In this document: positions 38,199 through 50,343 of the stretch, piece by piece
Layout of the letters: every line of letters starts with the position of its first letter
Numbering within the stretch: the first letter of the stretch is position 1
DNA from: Carallia brachiata
Taxonomy: Eukaryota > Streptophyta > Magnoliopsida > Malpighiales > Rhizophoraceae
DNA: 64,000 nucleotides
Direction: 5' to 3'
NCBI GenBank assembly: GCA_021464245.1
Contig: JADCRB010000026.1
Location: 3,940,549 to 4,004,548 of the forward strand
Notes under the pieces: generated by a model
The model's input: only the letters and a program-made list of their open reading frames with translations
The model's database searches: none
Told to the model about the DNA's origin: nothing
Translations under genes and position numbers: made by a program

Positions 38199-38568
38199 TA
38201 GTTGTGTTTCAAGGATGTTGGTTTATGAATATGGGGTTTGTGCTAAGGATTCCTGAATTTGTTCCTGAGTGTTGTGTTGCGCAGTTGGTTAAGGGCAGCA
38301 CTAATGACATGCATGGAGCAGTGGGTCTATTGATGCAGATTCAAGGGCTAGGGCGTTGGCCAACTTGTAATTGAGTTTGATACTTTCTGAAATTATGTTG
38401 TGCATCGGTTGCATTTGCCTGAAATTTTTTTTTTTTGATAGGAGCATTTGCCTAAAATTAGCTAGAAAATGCATGCCAACAGGTCAATCAACGGAGTACG
38501 AGCAACTTCACAGTAGGGGCACAGGTGTTCCTATAGCAATTGATGGCTTCAAGCAATCTCATATTTGA
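38199..38568 (+). pseudogene. DUF716 gene fragment (C-terminal third)
   Basis: It matches DUF716-1 from VVFQGCWFMNMGF to the C-terminal FKQSHI, but the first two thirds of the gene are missing. Inside it, a 7-bp loss after NDMHGA changes the frame and a T-rich insertion of about 26 bp sits near 38421-38445. Its 3' flank still resembles that of DUF716-1 up to about 38790. It lies convergent to CYP82-2, just as DUF716-1 lies to CYP82-1, and so marks the older duplication of that gene pair. Confidence 0.88.
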
Positions 38569-38794
38569 ATAACTAATATGTTGCATTTGGAGTATTTTGT
38601 GCTCATTATTAACTGCCCTTATATATGTCAAACTTTTGCAAATAAGATCCTCTTCCTTTGATTTTGATCTCCTACAATAATGTGCCCCCTAATATGGTAA
38701 GTGATATCGATATTGTGCCCTTACCAAATATAGTGTACCTCAGAAGGACAGGGCAATATCTATATTACTAAAATTGGCATATTATTTTGAACTA

Positions 38795-39535
38795 AAAATA
38801 AGGGGTGTTTGAGTAAATTTTTAAAAGAGTATATTTGCATTTTATTTCCAAAAAGTAGGGAGATGAATATTTAGTAAATTTTTTTTTGTTCTACTGTTTG
38901 ATTTTATTTTTTTCCTCATATGACTCTCTAATAGCAGTTGATAAAAAAACTGTTCGAAACTATTTTTTATTATTTTTTTGATTACTTTTTATTTTTTAAT
39001 ATTAAAAATAATTTATGTGAACTAAATTATCTTTACCATATATTTATATAATTTTTTTATTTATTTTACTTGCCACATAAATTAGATATATTAATTTATT
39101 TCATTAATATTTGTATAAACACAATATTAGTTTTTAACTATTCTTAAATAATATTTTTTACTTAAATTTTATTTAATATTGACACTTATAAAAAAATTTT
39201 AAACATTATATTTGTTGCCATCTAGTAAAAAATTAATTTTTTTAGAAAAAGTTAAAAATTAAATAGAAAAATTTTCAATATTATTTATAAAATATTATTC
39301 TAAAAATATAAAATTATAAAATATAAAAATAAAATTTTTAATATAATATATCTATATAAATTAGATGTTTAAATTAGATATTTTATTATTTAATAGAAAT
39401 AATAAGTACAAAATTAACCAAACACTTCATTAATTTTATCAGCAATCAGTAATAAAAAATAGAAATTAACAATCAGTAATAAGTAATAACAATCAACAAT
39501 AGTAATATTCGATAAACAACCCAAACAGTCCCTGA
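38795..39535. repeat. AT-rich insertion (MITE-like) in the DUF716/CYP82 spacer
   Basis: The spacers at 28991-29461 and 44961-45431 lack this 0.74-kb block, so it is an insertion relative to them. Its ends, AGGGGTGTTTGAGTAAATT and the reverse complement AGGGACTGTTTGGGTTG, are loosely inverted. The interior is made of AATAATTAACAATCAG-like words. Its right part recurs at about 63005-63470 in unit B. Confidence 0.5.
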
Positions 39536-39821
39536 GCCTTGAGGTACAAACCCCGATTAAAACCTTAAAATGCATAAATGACATTGGAGCAGTAGTTGGA
39601 ATATGGATTTTTGTTGTCTACCATGATACTAAAACCGACTAATGTCTGCCAGAGAAACAATTGTTCTCAAGTCTGGTACTTCAAGTGTAAGATCACATGG
39701 GAAAAATGAAATTGAAAAACATTGACCTTAAACGGCCTATGCACCCAAGTCTTTCAGCCACCGTTACGTGTGTGCTAATTAACCCCAGTGTGCAGCTCCA
39801 CGAGGTGCTTTTTTCTGCTGA

Positions 39822-41911
39822 TTAGCAGTCATAGACCGTGGAAGGTATCCTTGCGCTGAGGACAACTTCCAATGGTGTTGCTTTTGGGACGATCAATCCA
39901 GGAGTCTCACTCATATCAACAGGGGTGTTCGAAACGGTTCTCAACTCAAACACATGAAGAAGGCGAGCCAATGTCAAATGCACTATCTGGAGCGCAAGTG
40001 ACACGCCAGGGCACATTCTCCTGCCAGACCCAAATGGCATATACTCGAAGTTCAGACCCCTGACATCCCAATATGCATTCTCCTCTAGGAACCTCTCTGG
40101 ACGAAACTCCACAGGATTAGACCAAACTTGAGGATCACGGTGCAACTTCCATAAATTAATGAAAAGGCGTGTTCTTGCAGGGATGTAGAAGCCAGCTAAT
40201 GTGCAATCCTCCATGGCTTCTCTCGGTGCTGAAAGTGGACCAGCAGGGTAAAGTCTCAGTGATTCTTTGACAATAGCTTGCAAGTACACCAGGTTTTTTA
40301 TGTCAGATTCATCCACTTGCCGGTCCTTTCCTACGTGGCTGTCAAGCTCATCTTGCGCTTTGCCGAGCACATTGCGGTCGTTTAATAGCAGAGATAGTGT
40401 CCATGTAAGGGTGATGACTGTGGTGTCATTGCCGCCCGAAAATAGGCCCTGCAACAGGCATATGTAAAATTGTAAAACTAAATAATGGCAACAAAAATTC
40501 CATCACCATCTTTGTTCATTGCTGGCACTACTTCCTGGAAGGATTGTTAGGCATAATATAAACTATCATGGTAATTTGTAATTCATCGCAAAGTGTTGGT
40601 GCAACATCAATCTTTATAAGTTTGGGTGTCTAACCAGAAAATGAACAGACAAACAAATATCCCAACTATTCCCCAGTAAGATTCTTAAGTATAATTAAAG
40701 AAGCTATCATGGTAATTTGTTATTGGTTACAGATTGTTGGTGCAACAGTACCATTATAATTTTGGAGTCTAACCTCATAATGAACAGAAAAGCAAATATC
40801 CAAACTTTTCTTCTAGGTGCTTTGATCAGGTTGTCAGGAGACAATAATTGTAAGGTTTAGATTTGAAATTTACGTGGTGGCATCTCAATGATCAGAGAAT
40901 ATTCATCTGCTATTACTGGTTTGTCTAACGTTAACCCTGGAACAAAATTGAAATAAATCATACCAGGCAAGTGGCTTTGATGACAGTATCAGGGTCATCT
41001 GCGGGAATATTGCCATCTTCGAATATAGAAAGCATAACATCGATGAAATCCATCTCCTCCTCTTCAATGCTTCTACGGAGCCTCTTCTCCCGGTGCTCAT
41101 TCACCCAGTCACTGAATATATGATCCAGTTTCTTGGCTGTCCTCTTCATTGCACCCACATGTCCGTTAACAAAATCCAACCAACCAAGAAATGGAACAGC
41201 ATCTGAAGCCAAGAGCAATCCCATTAGGTAAAAGAAATCAGCTAAAGCCTTTCGGATTGGCCTTGATTTTTCACCACTATTTTCTCCATCGTACAAAAAT
41301 CTCTTCCCTGCGAGCATTCTCACTATTATGTTCATTGCCATGTCCCCAAACATTTGTGTCATTTGCACATTGACATGTCCCCCATTCTTTAGAGATTGTT
41401 CATACAGCGTCTGGATGAAGAAGTTGATTTCTGCACTCCGGACATGCTTGAGCAACTCAAGCTTGTGGTTTGAGAGTAGATGAATCATGGCTATCTTCCT
41501 CATATCACGCCAGTATTTGCCATAAGGTGCAAAGCCAGGCATGGCACCATCGTAGCCCATGATTTTCAGTGCCAAGGATTTTGGACGCTGAGAAAAGACC
41601 TTGTCATTTGTAGTGAAGCATTCTTTGGCTACTTCCCAGTTACCGACCACAACTGCTTGATGAGTTCCAAGGCGGACAGTGAAGATTGGCCCGTGCCTAT
41701 CCGCCATGCCTGCGAGTACTTTATGCAGTAGCTTGTTTCCCCCTCCTAGAAGATGGAGGTGACCAATGATAGGCCATGACCCAGCTGCCTCTGGAGGCAT
41801 CTTCCCCTTTCTCTTGCTTTTTTTGGCATGTATTGCAGTCAGACAGAAGTAGATAACAACAAGAAGAGCAGCATATATGGTGATTTCCGGCAGCTGAAGG
41901 TGCGAATTCAT
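39822..41911 (-). CDS. Cytochrome P450, CYP82 family, copy 2 (intact)
   Basis: Same layout as CYP82-1: exon 1 is 41911-40964 (316 codons) and exon 2 is 40448-39822 (208 codons plus stop), phase 0, 524 aa, no frame break. Starts MNSHLQLPEITIYAALL; the anchor helix is followed by KMPPEAAGSWPIIGHLHLL. I-helix FSGGNDTT, ExxR KESLR, PERF (VEFRPERF) and the haem loop [16 protein letters not shown] are all present. It differs from CYP82-1 by scattered replacements, many in likely substrate-recognition regions (for example HVNVQMTQMF, MGLLLASDAVPF), so substrate use may differ. Its 5' flank has lost about 35 bp, and TATTTATATG there reads TATTTACATC. Confidence 0.93.
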
Positions 41912-43980
41912 GGTCTTTTTTTTTTTCCTCTTTTTTTCTCCTCCTGATGTAAATACAGAGACACCAGACAAAGAACGAAAGAAACATCTAAACAGGCTCA
42001 ATCATGTACCTTATTAGATACCCATGTCCGCTAAGGACAGTAACTCCTCTAGGGAGTCCTAACAAAGATTCCTCTAGGGATTCCTGACAAAGGTTTCTCG
42101 ATTCTTCGTCTGATAATGATGCAACGGCCCCGCCAATCCATGAAAGGACCAGCCTAGAGTCAATAATAGGAGTAGGAGAAATTACTTACAGTTATTTTCT
42201 TTTCTCTTGTATATCTGTTTTTTTTTTTAAATATTCATTAAAAATATATTAATTATCAAATATATAAATTAAATTAAATTAACTCTCATTTATACATCTA
42301 TTTTTAGTGATATGAATTATGATATCGCAATAAAAAAAAATAACTTGGGCAAATGGCTCTGAGTGGCCAGCTTACTAGTCCACATAAATATCCACTTTGT
42401 CAGGACATGGATAAAATTCTTCCTTGACGATAAAAATAGAATACATGGGCAAAAGAGATACTCATGAATTTGCTGTTCGAGATATTTTCTGAAACCGTTT
42501 TGAATGGGTTTGGATATTTTGAGACGCGAAGGATTTCGCACGAGACGATTTGAAAGCTATTTCGACTTTCAATTGGCACAGCCCATGGTGTCGGTGTGCC
42601 CCAATCTTTTTCTTTCTTCTGGCCTTCTTCGTCGAACGTGGGGCATTTGTAAGACGCAATCATACTCGTTTTGGATTATAGACAAAAGAAAAAAAAATGT
42701 CACGTAGATCTGTCACGTTATTATTTCTTGTGTTAGTAAAAGGGACCGAAATTGTAAGATCAAAAAAAAAAAAAAGAAATTAGATTATTTAATTGTGTCA
42801 AATTAAAGTGAGATAATAAAAATGAAAATAAGTAATAAATTTAATTATGAAAAATGTAAATATGAAGAATTTACGTTTCAACAATTTCACATTATTTGGG
42901 ACCCAAAACAGTGAAATATACTATTCTATTCATTCACCCCCCGCACGCCCCAAACCTTTTTTGTTATTTTTTTATTTTTAATTTTTGTGATGACCCCTAT
43001 TATTTTCAAAATTGTAATTGTTTAGTACCCAACTTTTCAAATCCAAGTAATAGCGGTGTGTGGTGCCGTTATGGGCGTATTGTTTTTGGAAAGGCTTTCC
43101 CATTCATTGGCCCAAAAGTATTGATGGGTTCTTAAATTTTAGTTCAACTTCTACCTTTTTTTTAAAAAAAAAGAAATAATTCACCATAATTATGATTGTT
43201 GTTGTTGTTGGTAAAAAAATTTATTAAATCATAAATTATGCAATTAGAATAATAACTTCATTATTTTCTTAAATTACATATCTCATCACAGAATTGAAAT
43301 TGATAACTTAAAAATGGCTGTAAGTTTTTAATTATTAAAATTTTCATTTTGTTAAACATAATTTATTAGAAAAAACAAATGTACGTTTGAATGGGTCTCA
43401 GCTCGCATTGTTCACAGAAGAAACTTCAAAAAAGAACGAGCTGCATAGGATTATGGGTTTGCTGTCATATTTCTATTTTTAGACAAAACCCATGAAATTT
43501 CCACAAAAATAAGGATGGAAAAATTATAAGCAAAATCCATTGAGCAATCGAACCTAACCTTTTTAAAATGGAGTTGGAGGCCAAATACACGACCCCATCT
43601 ATCATATACAGAAGCAGGGTAATATAACAGTAAACCTCATTATTTTGCAAGAATTTGAACGTGGTCAACTATACAATTCCATAGACTGAAAAGTGGCAAT
43701 GCCAAATTTGCTAGATCAGAGTAGTGGGGACACGTCAGTCACCACTGAATGCATACAGTTTGATCATTTGGCTCTTCGTGTTATTTAAAGATCACTACTT
43801 TGGTCAATCAGCATACTAAGCAGTTTGAGTATATACCACTTATGGACATCCATGATAGTTTAACCTGAACGTGGTTGTCCAGTCAACAGCTTCCAATAAT
43901 GTCCAATCCCTTTTCTTCCCGTTGGTTTATGGAAACACACGCACCTGGCACCAAAAAATCTTGTCTGTAAAACTGAAAAA
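41912..43980. other. Unit A / unit B junction region and DUF716-2 promoter
   Basis: Upstream flank of CYP82-2 (to about 42190), an AT-rich stretch, then the start of unit B at 42342, which matches 26341 onward. No coding region supported. Confidence 0.5.
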
Positions 43981-44052
43981 ATGGCCGCAAATATACTTCT
44001 ATTGCTTCAGGTATATTCTGCATTGCTTCTGGTATTTAAAGCCTTTCTGTAA
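43981..44052 (+). promoter_or_regulatory. Upstream ORF before DUF716-2 (23 codons)
   Basis: Counterpart of the upstream ORF at 28010. The peptide is unchanged despite several silent base differences, and it also stops 6 bp before the main ATG. Confidence 0.35.
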
Positions 44053-44058
44053 AGAAGA

Positions 44059-44960
44059 ATGATAAGAGAAGAATTCGTGGGGACCTTTCTGGGGCACATT
44101 GTACCGGGTTTGGCCTTAACCCTCCTCGGTTTATGGCATGCCATCAATACTATAAGAGCCTTCTGCTTCAAAGGCTCCAACTTTACTGTCAAATTTTGGT
44201 ACCCATTTTGTGGCTCTCATTCCAGGTTTAAATATTTAGAGATCATCTTAATACTCATTTTCTCCATCATTGCCATTCTCTTGCAAGTTTTCGATTTCCT
44301 GTCTTTCACTTTGGTTTCAAACTTGACAACTTTGAACATGCCACCATGTTCCTTCACCTTGCGGTATTTTCAATGTTTACTCTTTCTGCAGAGATAGCGC
44401 AGGCGTCCAGTGTCCTTTATGGGGTCACTAGAATACTTGCAGCATCTGTTTTTGGCCAAGAGCTATTTCTGCTGCATTTCCATTCCACTGACCATGTTGG
44501 CCTTGAAGGCCATTATCACTGGCTCCTGCAGCTCATAGTCTTTGTGTCTATTGTGGCAGCTTTAGCTGCAACTTTTTTGCCGAACGGTTTTCCTGCGGCT
44601 TTGATTCTCTCAATTTCTGTTGTGTTTCAAGGATGTTGGTTTATGAACATGGGGTTTATGCTATGGATTCCTGAATTTGTTCCTGAAGGTTGTGTTGCAC
44701 AGTTGGTTGAGGGCAGCACTAATGACATGCATGGAGCTGTCACTTGTGGGTCTATTGATGCAGATTCGAGGGCTAGGGCATTGGCCAACCTGCAATTCAG
44801 TTGGATACTTTCTGGAATTATGTTCTGCATCAGTTGCATGAGCCTAAAATTAGCCGGAAAATGTGTGCCAAGAGGTCAATCAACCGAGTATGAGCAACTT
44901 CACAGCGGGGGCACAGATGTTCCTATAGCAATTGATGGCTTCAAGCAATCTCCTATTTGA
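44059..44960 (+). pseudogene. DUF716 gene, copy 2, one frameshift
   Basis: Nearly identical to DUF716-1. A run of four T in copy 1 (CGATTTTCC) is three T here (CGATTTCC, about 44292-44299), so the frame breaks after LLQVFDF and stops at 44395-44397. The rest of the protein reads on in another frame from 44346 to 44960. The family's usual start Met (MGTFLGH) is GTG here (FVGTFLGH), so only the upstream ATG at 44059 could serve. The gene could be a young pseudogene, or functional if the homopolymer is miscounted. It is convergent with the CYP82-3 remnant. Confidence 0.85.
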
Positions 44961-45431
44961 AAAACTGCCATGTTGCATGGAGAGTATTTTGTGCTCATTA
45001 TTAACTTCGATTGTGTCCATCAAACTTTTGCAAATAAGATCCTCTTCCTTTGATTTTGATCTCCTACAATATGTGCAGTGATATTGATAGTGTGTCTAGT
45101 GTATCTCAGAAGGGCAATTTCTATGCTCCGAAAATTGGCATACCATTTTGAGCATGCCGTACAAACACCGATTCAAACTTTAAATGCTTAAATGAAATTG
45201 AAGCAACAGTTAGAATGTGGATTTTTGCTGTCTACCTTGATACTAAAACCTGCAAATGTCCGCTAGAGAAGCAATTTTTTTTTTAAGTCTGGTACTTTAA
45301 GATCACATAGGAATATGAAATTGAAAAAGATTGACCTTAAACGGCCTATGCAGCCAAGTCCTTCTGCCTCGGTCATGTGTATGCTAATCAACTTGAGTGT
45401 GCAGATCCACGAAGGTGCTTTTCTCTGCTGA
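44961..45431. other. Convergent 3' spacer, DUF716-2 / CYP82-3
   Basis: Close copy of 28991-29461; no gene. Confidence 0.5.
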
Positions 45432-47144
45432 TTAGCAGTCATAAACCATGGAAGGTATCCTTGGGCTGAGGACAACTTCCAATGGTGTTGCTTTTGGGAC
45501 GGTCAAACCAGGAGTCTCACTCATATCAACAGGGATGTTCGAAATGGTTCCCAACTCAAACGCATGAAGAAGGCGAGCCAATGTCAAATGCACAATCTGG
45601 AGCGCAAATGACACGCCAGGGCACATTCTCCTACCAGACCCAAATGGCATGTACTCAAATTTCAGGCCCCTGACATCCCAATCTGCGTTCTCCTCTAGGA
45701 ACCTCTCTGGACAAAATTCCAGAGGATTAGACCAAACTTGAGGATCACGGTGCAACTTCCATAGATTAATGAAAAGGCGTGTTTTTGCAGGGATGTAGAA
45801 GCCGGCTAATGTGCAATCCTCCATGGCTTCTCTCAGTGCTGAAAGTGGAGCAGCAGGGTAAAGTCTCAGTGATTCTTTGACAATAGCTTGCAAGTATGCC
45901 AGGTTTTTTATGTCAGATTCATCCACTTGCCGGTCCTTCCCTATGTGGTTGTCAAGCTCATCTTGAGCTTTGCCGAGCACAGTGCGGTTGTTCAATAGCA
46001 GAGATAGTGTCCATGTAAGGGTGATCACTCTGCAACAGACATATGTAAAATTGTAAAACTAAATAATGGCAACAAAAATTCCATCACTATCTTTGTGAAT
46101 TGGTGGCACTACTTCCCGGAAGGATTGTTAGGTGCAATATAAAATATCATGGTAATTTGTAATTCACTACAAAGTGTTGGTGCAACATCAATCTCTATAA
46201 TTTTAGGTGTCCAACCAGAGAATGAGCAGACAAACAAATATTACAACTACTCCCTGGTAGAATTCCTAATTATAATTAATGAAGCTATCATGGTGGTTTG
46301 TTAATGGTTACAGATTGTTGGTGCAACAGTAACCATTTTAATTTTGGGTGTCTGACCTCAGAATGAAGAGAAAAGCAAATATCCAAGCTTTTCTTCTAGG
46401 TGCTTGATCCTTTGAAGGTTGTCATGAGACAATAATTTTAAGGGTAGATTTGAAATTTACATGGTGGCATCTAAATGATCAGAGAATATTCATCCGCTAT
46501 TACTGGTTTGTGCCGATGTTAACCGCGGAATGAAATTGAAATAAATGATACCAGGCAAGTGGCTTTGATGACAGTATCAGGGTCATCTGCGGGAATATTG
46601 CCATCTTCGAATATAGAAAGCATAAAATCGATGAAATCCATCTCCTCCTCTTCAGTGGTTCTACGGAACCTCCTCTCCCGGTGCTCATTCAACCATTCAC
46701 TGAATGTATGATCCAGTTTCTTGGCTGTCCTCTTCATTGCACAGACATGTCCATTAACAAAATCCAACCAACCAAGAAATGGAACAAAATCTGAAGCCAA
46801 GAACAATCCAAATAGGTAAAAGAAATCACCTAAAGCCTCTCGGATTGGCCTTGATTTCTCACCACCATTTTCTCCATCGTACGAAAATTGCTTCCTTGCG
46901 AGCATTCTCACTATTATGTTCATTGCCATGTCCCCAAACATTTCTGTGATTTGCACAATAACATGTCCTCCATTCTTTACAGATTGTTCATACAGCTTCT
47001 TAATGAAGAAGTTGATTTCTGCACTCCGGACATACTTGAGCAACTCAAGCCTGTGGTTTGAAAGGAGATGAATCACGGCTATCTTCCTCATATCACGCCA
47101 GTATTTGCCATAAGGTGCAAAGCCAGGCATGGCACCATCGTAGC

Positions 47145-47720
47145 TGAAGGTGTTAAATTTACACACTTTGTAAAATTAGATTGCAGCTTGTTTGTGTGTG
47201 AGTGTGTGTGTGGGCACTGACGAGAGAAAGAGTAACAAAGAAGTTACAGAAAATGGCTTTAATGCTTGCTGGAAATTGCAGCAGAGACAAAGTCTCTGGT
47301 TTAGTGTTTGCAGCAGAGAAAAAGGACTTGCTGGAGATAAATTCCAGCAAGGGAGAGACACACATTTGAAGTACAATCTGACCTCTTTCACTCTCTCAAC
47401 TTCCATTGATCATAAACCTCCTATATATAGAGGTGATTTACAAGAGCAGTACACATAACTGTTGTAGTTGGAGCCTTTTTACAAAATTCAAATTCAGAAT
47501 TTGAACTTAGCTTCTAGAATAATCATTAGCTGCAAATATGACAACATATCAGTCAATGACTGAATCAACAAGGCTCCAAAGACAAATACATTCAAATTAA
47601 AGTAGTTTTACACTCTAAAAATAATCTGCACAGCAGATTCTTCAACTGTCATAACTGACAGCAACAAAAACAGCCACCTGCAGTGCTTGGAATGCAAAAT
47701 GGCAGCAACATGCTTCAACA
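47145..47720 (-). repeat. LTR of the short element (3' LTR in element orientation)
   Basis: 576 bp. Differs from its partner by 8 substitutions, all transitions, and 2 small indels by my count. Confidence 0.92.
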
Positions 47721-48429
47721 CTCCTCCTTGGTGCTGTAATTTTGCATGCTTCAAACTTTCTGGTTTGGAACCAGTCTTCAAGGATGATTGATTGACATGG
47801 AGTCTTCAAATTTTCTAATTTTTTTGAAAACCACTCTTCAATTGTATTTGGCTCTTCTAGAGCCTTCAAATTGCTGGTTTTTGAAGCCAGCTTTCAAATG
47901 TTTTTAGCTCACATGGAGCTTTCAAGTTTGCTGGTTAAGAAACCAGTCTTCAAAGGTTTTTGTACTTCATTATTTCTCCTCCTGAAGCCATGGAGGTCTT
48001 AAAGCTGAGTTCATTCTTTTTTTCCTCCTTGAACTCACAATGGAGGGTGTTCATATGCTCCACAAAGGATGCAACTTGCTGAAAAACAAAAGGCTTTCCT
48101 CAAGCTTTTGAAAGATGAGGCCTATGATGCCTCTACACAAACTGCAACTAACAGGACAATGCTGAAATTGGAAGTTGCATGAAAGGATTTTGTTGTTTTA
48201 GACCTAAAAACTTGGGAGTTTCAGGTTTTGATTTTGCTGCAATTAGAGAAAAGAACAATAGCAAGCAAGAAAAAAGGATAAAAGAGAAGTTTCATGCTAG
48301 AGAAATGGCTTAAAAGCCATGTGATTTGTTTTTGGTTTGAGTGGGACAACTCTCTGGTTTTTCCACTCTTTTTCAAGTTATAACTCTCTCTCTTTCTCTC
48401 ACTCATAACAGGTCTCAAGAGGATTTTCC

Positions 48430-48445
48430 TGCTCTGATATCAGTC
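48430..48445 (-). other. Primer binding site of the short LTR element
   Basis: The minus strand reads GACTGATATCAGAGCA directly next to the LTR, close to TGGTATCAGAGC, the site for initiator tRNA-Met in plant LTR elements. Confidence 0.75.
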
Positions 48446-49024
48446 TGAAGGTGTTAAATTTACACACTTTGTAAAATTAGATTGCAGCTTGTTTGTGTGT
48501 GAGTGTGTGTGTCTGGGCACTGACGAGAGAAAGAGTAACAAAGAAGTTACAGAAAATGGCTTTAATGCTTGCTAGAAATTGCAGCAGAGACAAAGTCTCT
48601 GGTTTAGTGTTTGCAGCAAAGAAAAAGGACTTGCTGGAGATAAATTCCAGCAAGGGAGAGACACACATTTGAAGTACAATCTGACCTTTTTCACTCTCTC
48701 AACTTCCATTGATCATAAACCTCCTATATATAGAAGTGATTTACAAGAGCAGTACACATAGCTGTTGTAGTTGGAGCCTTTTTTACAAAATTCAAATTCA
48801 GAATTTGAACTTAACTTCTAGAATAATCATTAGCTGCAAATATGACAACATATCAGTCAATGACTGAATCAACGAGGCTCCAAAGACAAATACATTCAAA
48901 TTAAAGTAGTTTTACACTCTAAAAATAATCTGCATAGCAGATTCTTCAACTGTCATAACTGACAGCAACAAAAACAGCCACCTGCAGTGCTTGGAATGCA
49001 AAATGGCAGCAACATGCTTCAACA
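48446..49024 (-). repeat. LTR of the short element (5' LTR in element orientation)
   Basis: 579 bp; TG...CA ends; bordered by the target duplication GTAGC on the outer side. Confidence 0.92.
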
Positions 49025-49446
49025 GTAGCCCATGATTTTCACTGCCAAGGATTTTGGACGTTGAGGAAAGACCTTGTCATTGGTAGTGAAGCATTCTTTG
49101 GCTACTTCCCAGTTACTTACAACAACTGCTTGATGAGTTCCAAGGCGGACAGTGAAGATTGGCCCGTGCCTATCCGCCATGCCTGCAAGTACTTTATGCA
49201 GTAGCTTGTTTCCTCCTCCTAGAAGATGGAGGTGGCCAATGACAGGCCATGACCCAGCTGCCTCTGGAGGCATCTTCCCCTTTCCCTTGCTTTTTTTGGC
49301 ATGTATTGCAGTCAGACAGAAGTAGATAACAACAAGAAGAGCAGCATATAGTGTGATTTCCTGCAGCTGAAGGTGCAATTTCATGGTTATTTTATTTCCT
49401 CTTTTTTCTCCTCCTGAAACGGTATTAATTGCTGTTGAAGGTTCAC

Positions 49447-49454
49447 ATATAAAT
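49447..49454 (-). promoter_or_regulatory. TATA-like element of the CYP82-3 remnant
   Basis: Same ATTTATAT word and spacing to the ATG as in CYP82-1; the gene behind it is dead. Confidence 0.35.
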
Positions 49455-50343
49455 ACAGAGACACCACGCATAGAAATATCTAGACAGGCTCAATTCTGTA
49501 CACAATAAAATACCCATGACTCACGGAATCTGGACTCTGGTATGGGATTGCTATCAAGTGATGATGAAATGATCAGCAGTTTCCTTGCCAAAATTTCCTG
49601 ACCACTGCAGTATTATTCAAATAAAGGGAACGTAGCTAAATTGGCAACTTGCATGAGGACAGTAATTGCTATAGGGAGACCTAACAAGGATTCCTTGATT
49701 CTTCGTCTGATAATGATGTAATAGCCCCTCAAGTCCATGAAAGGACAAGTCTAGAGTCAATAATGGGAGCACAAGAAATTTCCTACACGCATTTTATTGG
49801 AGTTAATGGGAGAACAACACTTTAGCAAATTCCTGTTGAAGGATTATTAAAGCTTTAGACAAGCAAAACAGCAGTTTTGGAAGTTTTAGATTTGTGCAAA
49901 GTCCACAGGATGCTTCATTCATGACACCCAAAACATCCCAAGAGTAAATTCTGTCTCCAAATTACTTCTTTCAAAACCCTATTTCGGTAAATGTGAACGG
50001 ATGGCAGATTTATTGAATTGCATGCCTTTATATAATATCATTCCAAGATGGAAGTTCACTCCTTTTAATTAAACATTTTTATCTACACTGCACATGATTT
50101 TCTTATTTGGGGACTATACAAGAACAATATAACCCAATTCAAACTTATTCTGAACAAATATTTACAGCAGCATAAATATTTCAGCTTTAATCAATTTATG
50201 AAGCCCTTTGTACTGATACAGACCAGGATGATTGGGAATTCATGTTCTTTTTAACGAAACAATTCGATTCTACATGAAACTAAAGAAAGGTACAACCTCG
50301 ACAAAGAACAACCAGGAAACCAATCAAAAGCAGCCAAGTAATC
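49455..50343. other. Spacer CYP82-3 / petM-2
   Basis: Close copy of 31631-32519; no gene. Confidence 0.5.

Larger units (their letters stand above)
26341..42341. repeat. Segmental duplication, unit A (about 16 kb)
   Basis: From AACTTGGGCAAATGGCTCTG at 26341 the sequence is repeated in the same order and orientation from 42342. The unit holds DUF716-1, CYP82-1, petM-1, B3-1, a DUF716 fragment and CYP82-2. Within the unit, the DUF716/CYP82 pair itself occurs twice, so an older, smaller duplication preceded this one. The right border is inferred from the start of unit B. Confidence 0.85.
47145..49024 (-). mobile_element. Short non-autonomous LTR retrotransposon (TRIM/SMART-like), 1,880 bp
   Basis: Two direct LTRs (47145-47720 and 48446-49024) start TGAAGGTGTTAAATTT and end GCTTCAACA on the plus strand. 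They flank an internal region of only 725 bp with no coding frame. The element lies in minus orientation: next to the right-hand LTR is a primer binding site, and next to the left-hand LTR a purine tract (reverse complement of CTCCTCCTTGG, 47721-47731). The 5-bp target duplication GTAGC is at 47140-47144 and 49025-49029. CYP82-1 carries the uninterrupted site (CATCGTAGCCCATG). With no gag or pol it must have been moved by another element's machinery. Confidence 0.93.
45432..49384 (-). pseudogene. CYP82 copy 3, split by an LTR element and lacking the I-helix motif
   Basis: Closest to CYP82-1. Exon 1 is in two parts, 49384-49025 and 47144-46552, parted by the 1.88-kb LTR element; removing the element and one 5-bp duplicated site leaves exactly 948 bp, as in CYP82-1. 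Exon 2 (about 46025-45432) has lost 29 bp right after the acceptor, which removes the oxygen-binding GGNDTT segment and shifts the frame. Downstream it still shows KESLRLYPAAPL, FCPERF (Arg to Cys before PERF) and the haem loop [10 protein letters not shown]. Both lesions should abolish activity. Not expected to make a working P450. Confidence 0.92.

Noticed and set aside
47145..49024. CRISPR-like array or tandem gene in the repeated region
   Set aside because: There are only two long direct repeats with LTR ends, PBS and target duplication; it is an LTR element.
28088..49384. Metabolic gene cluster built on the CYP82 genes
   Set aside because: The neighbours (DUF716, petM, B3) are not biosynthetic partners, and repetition is explained by segmental duplication.
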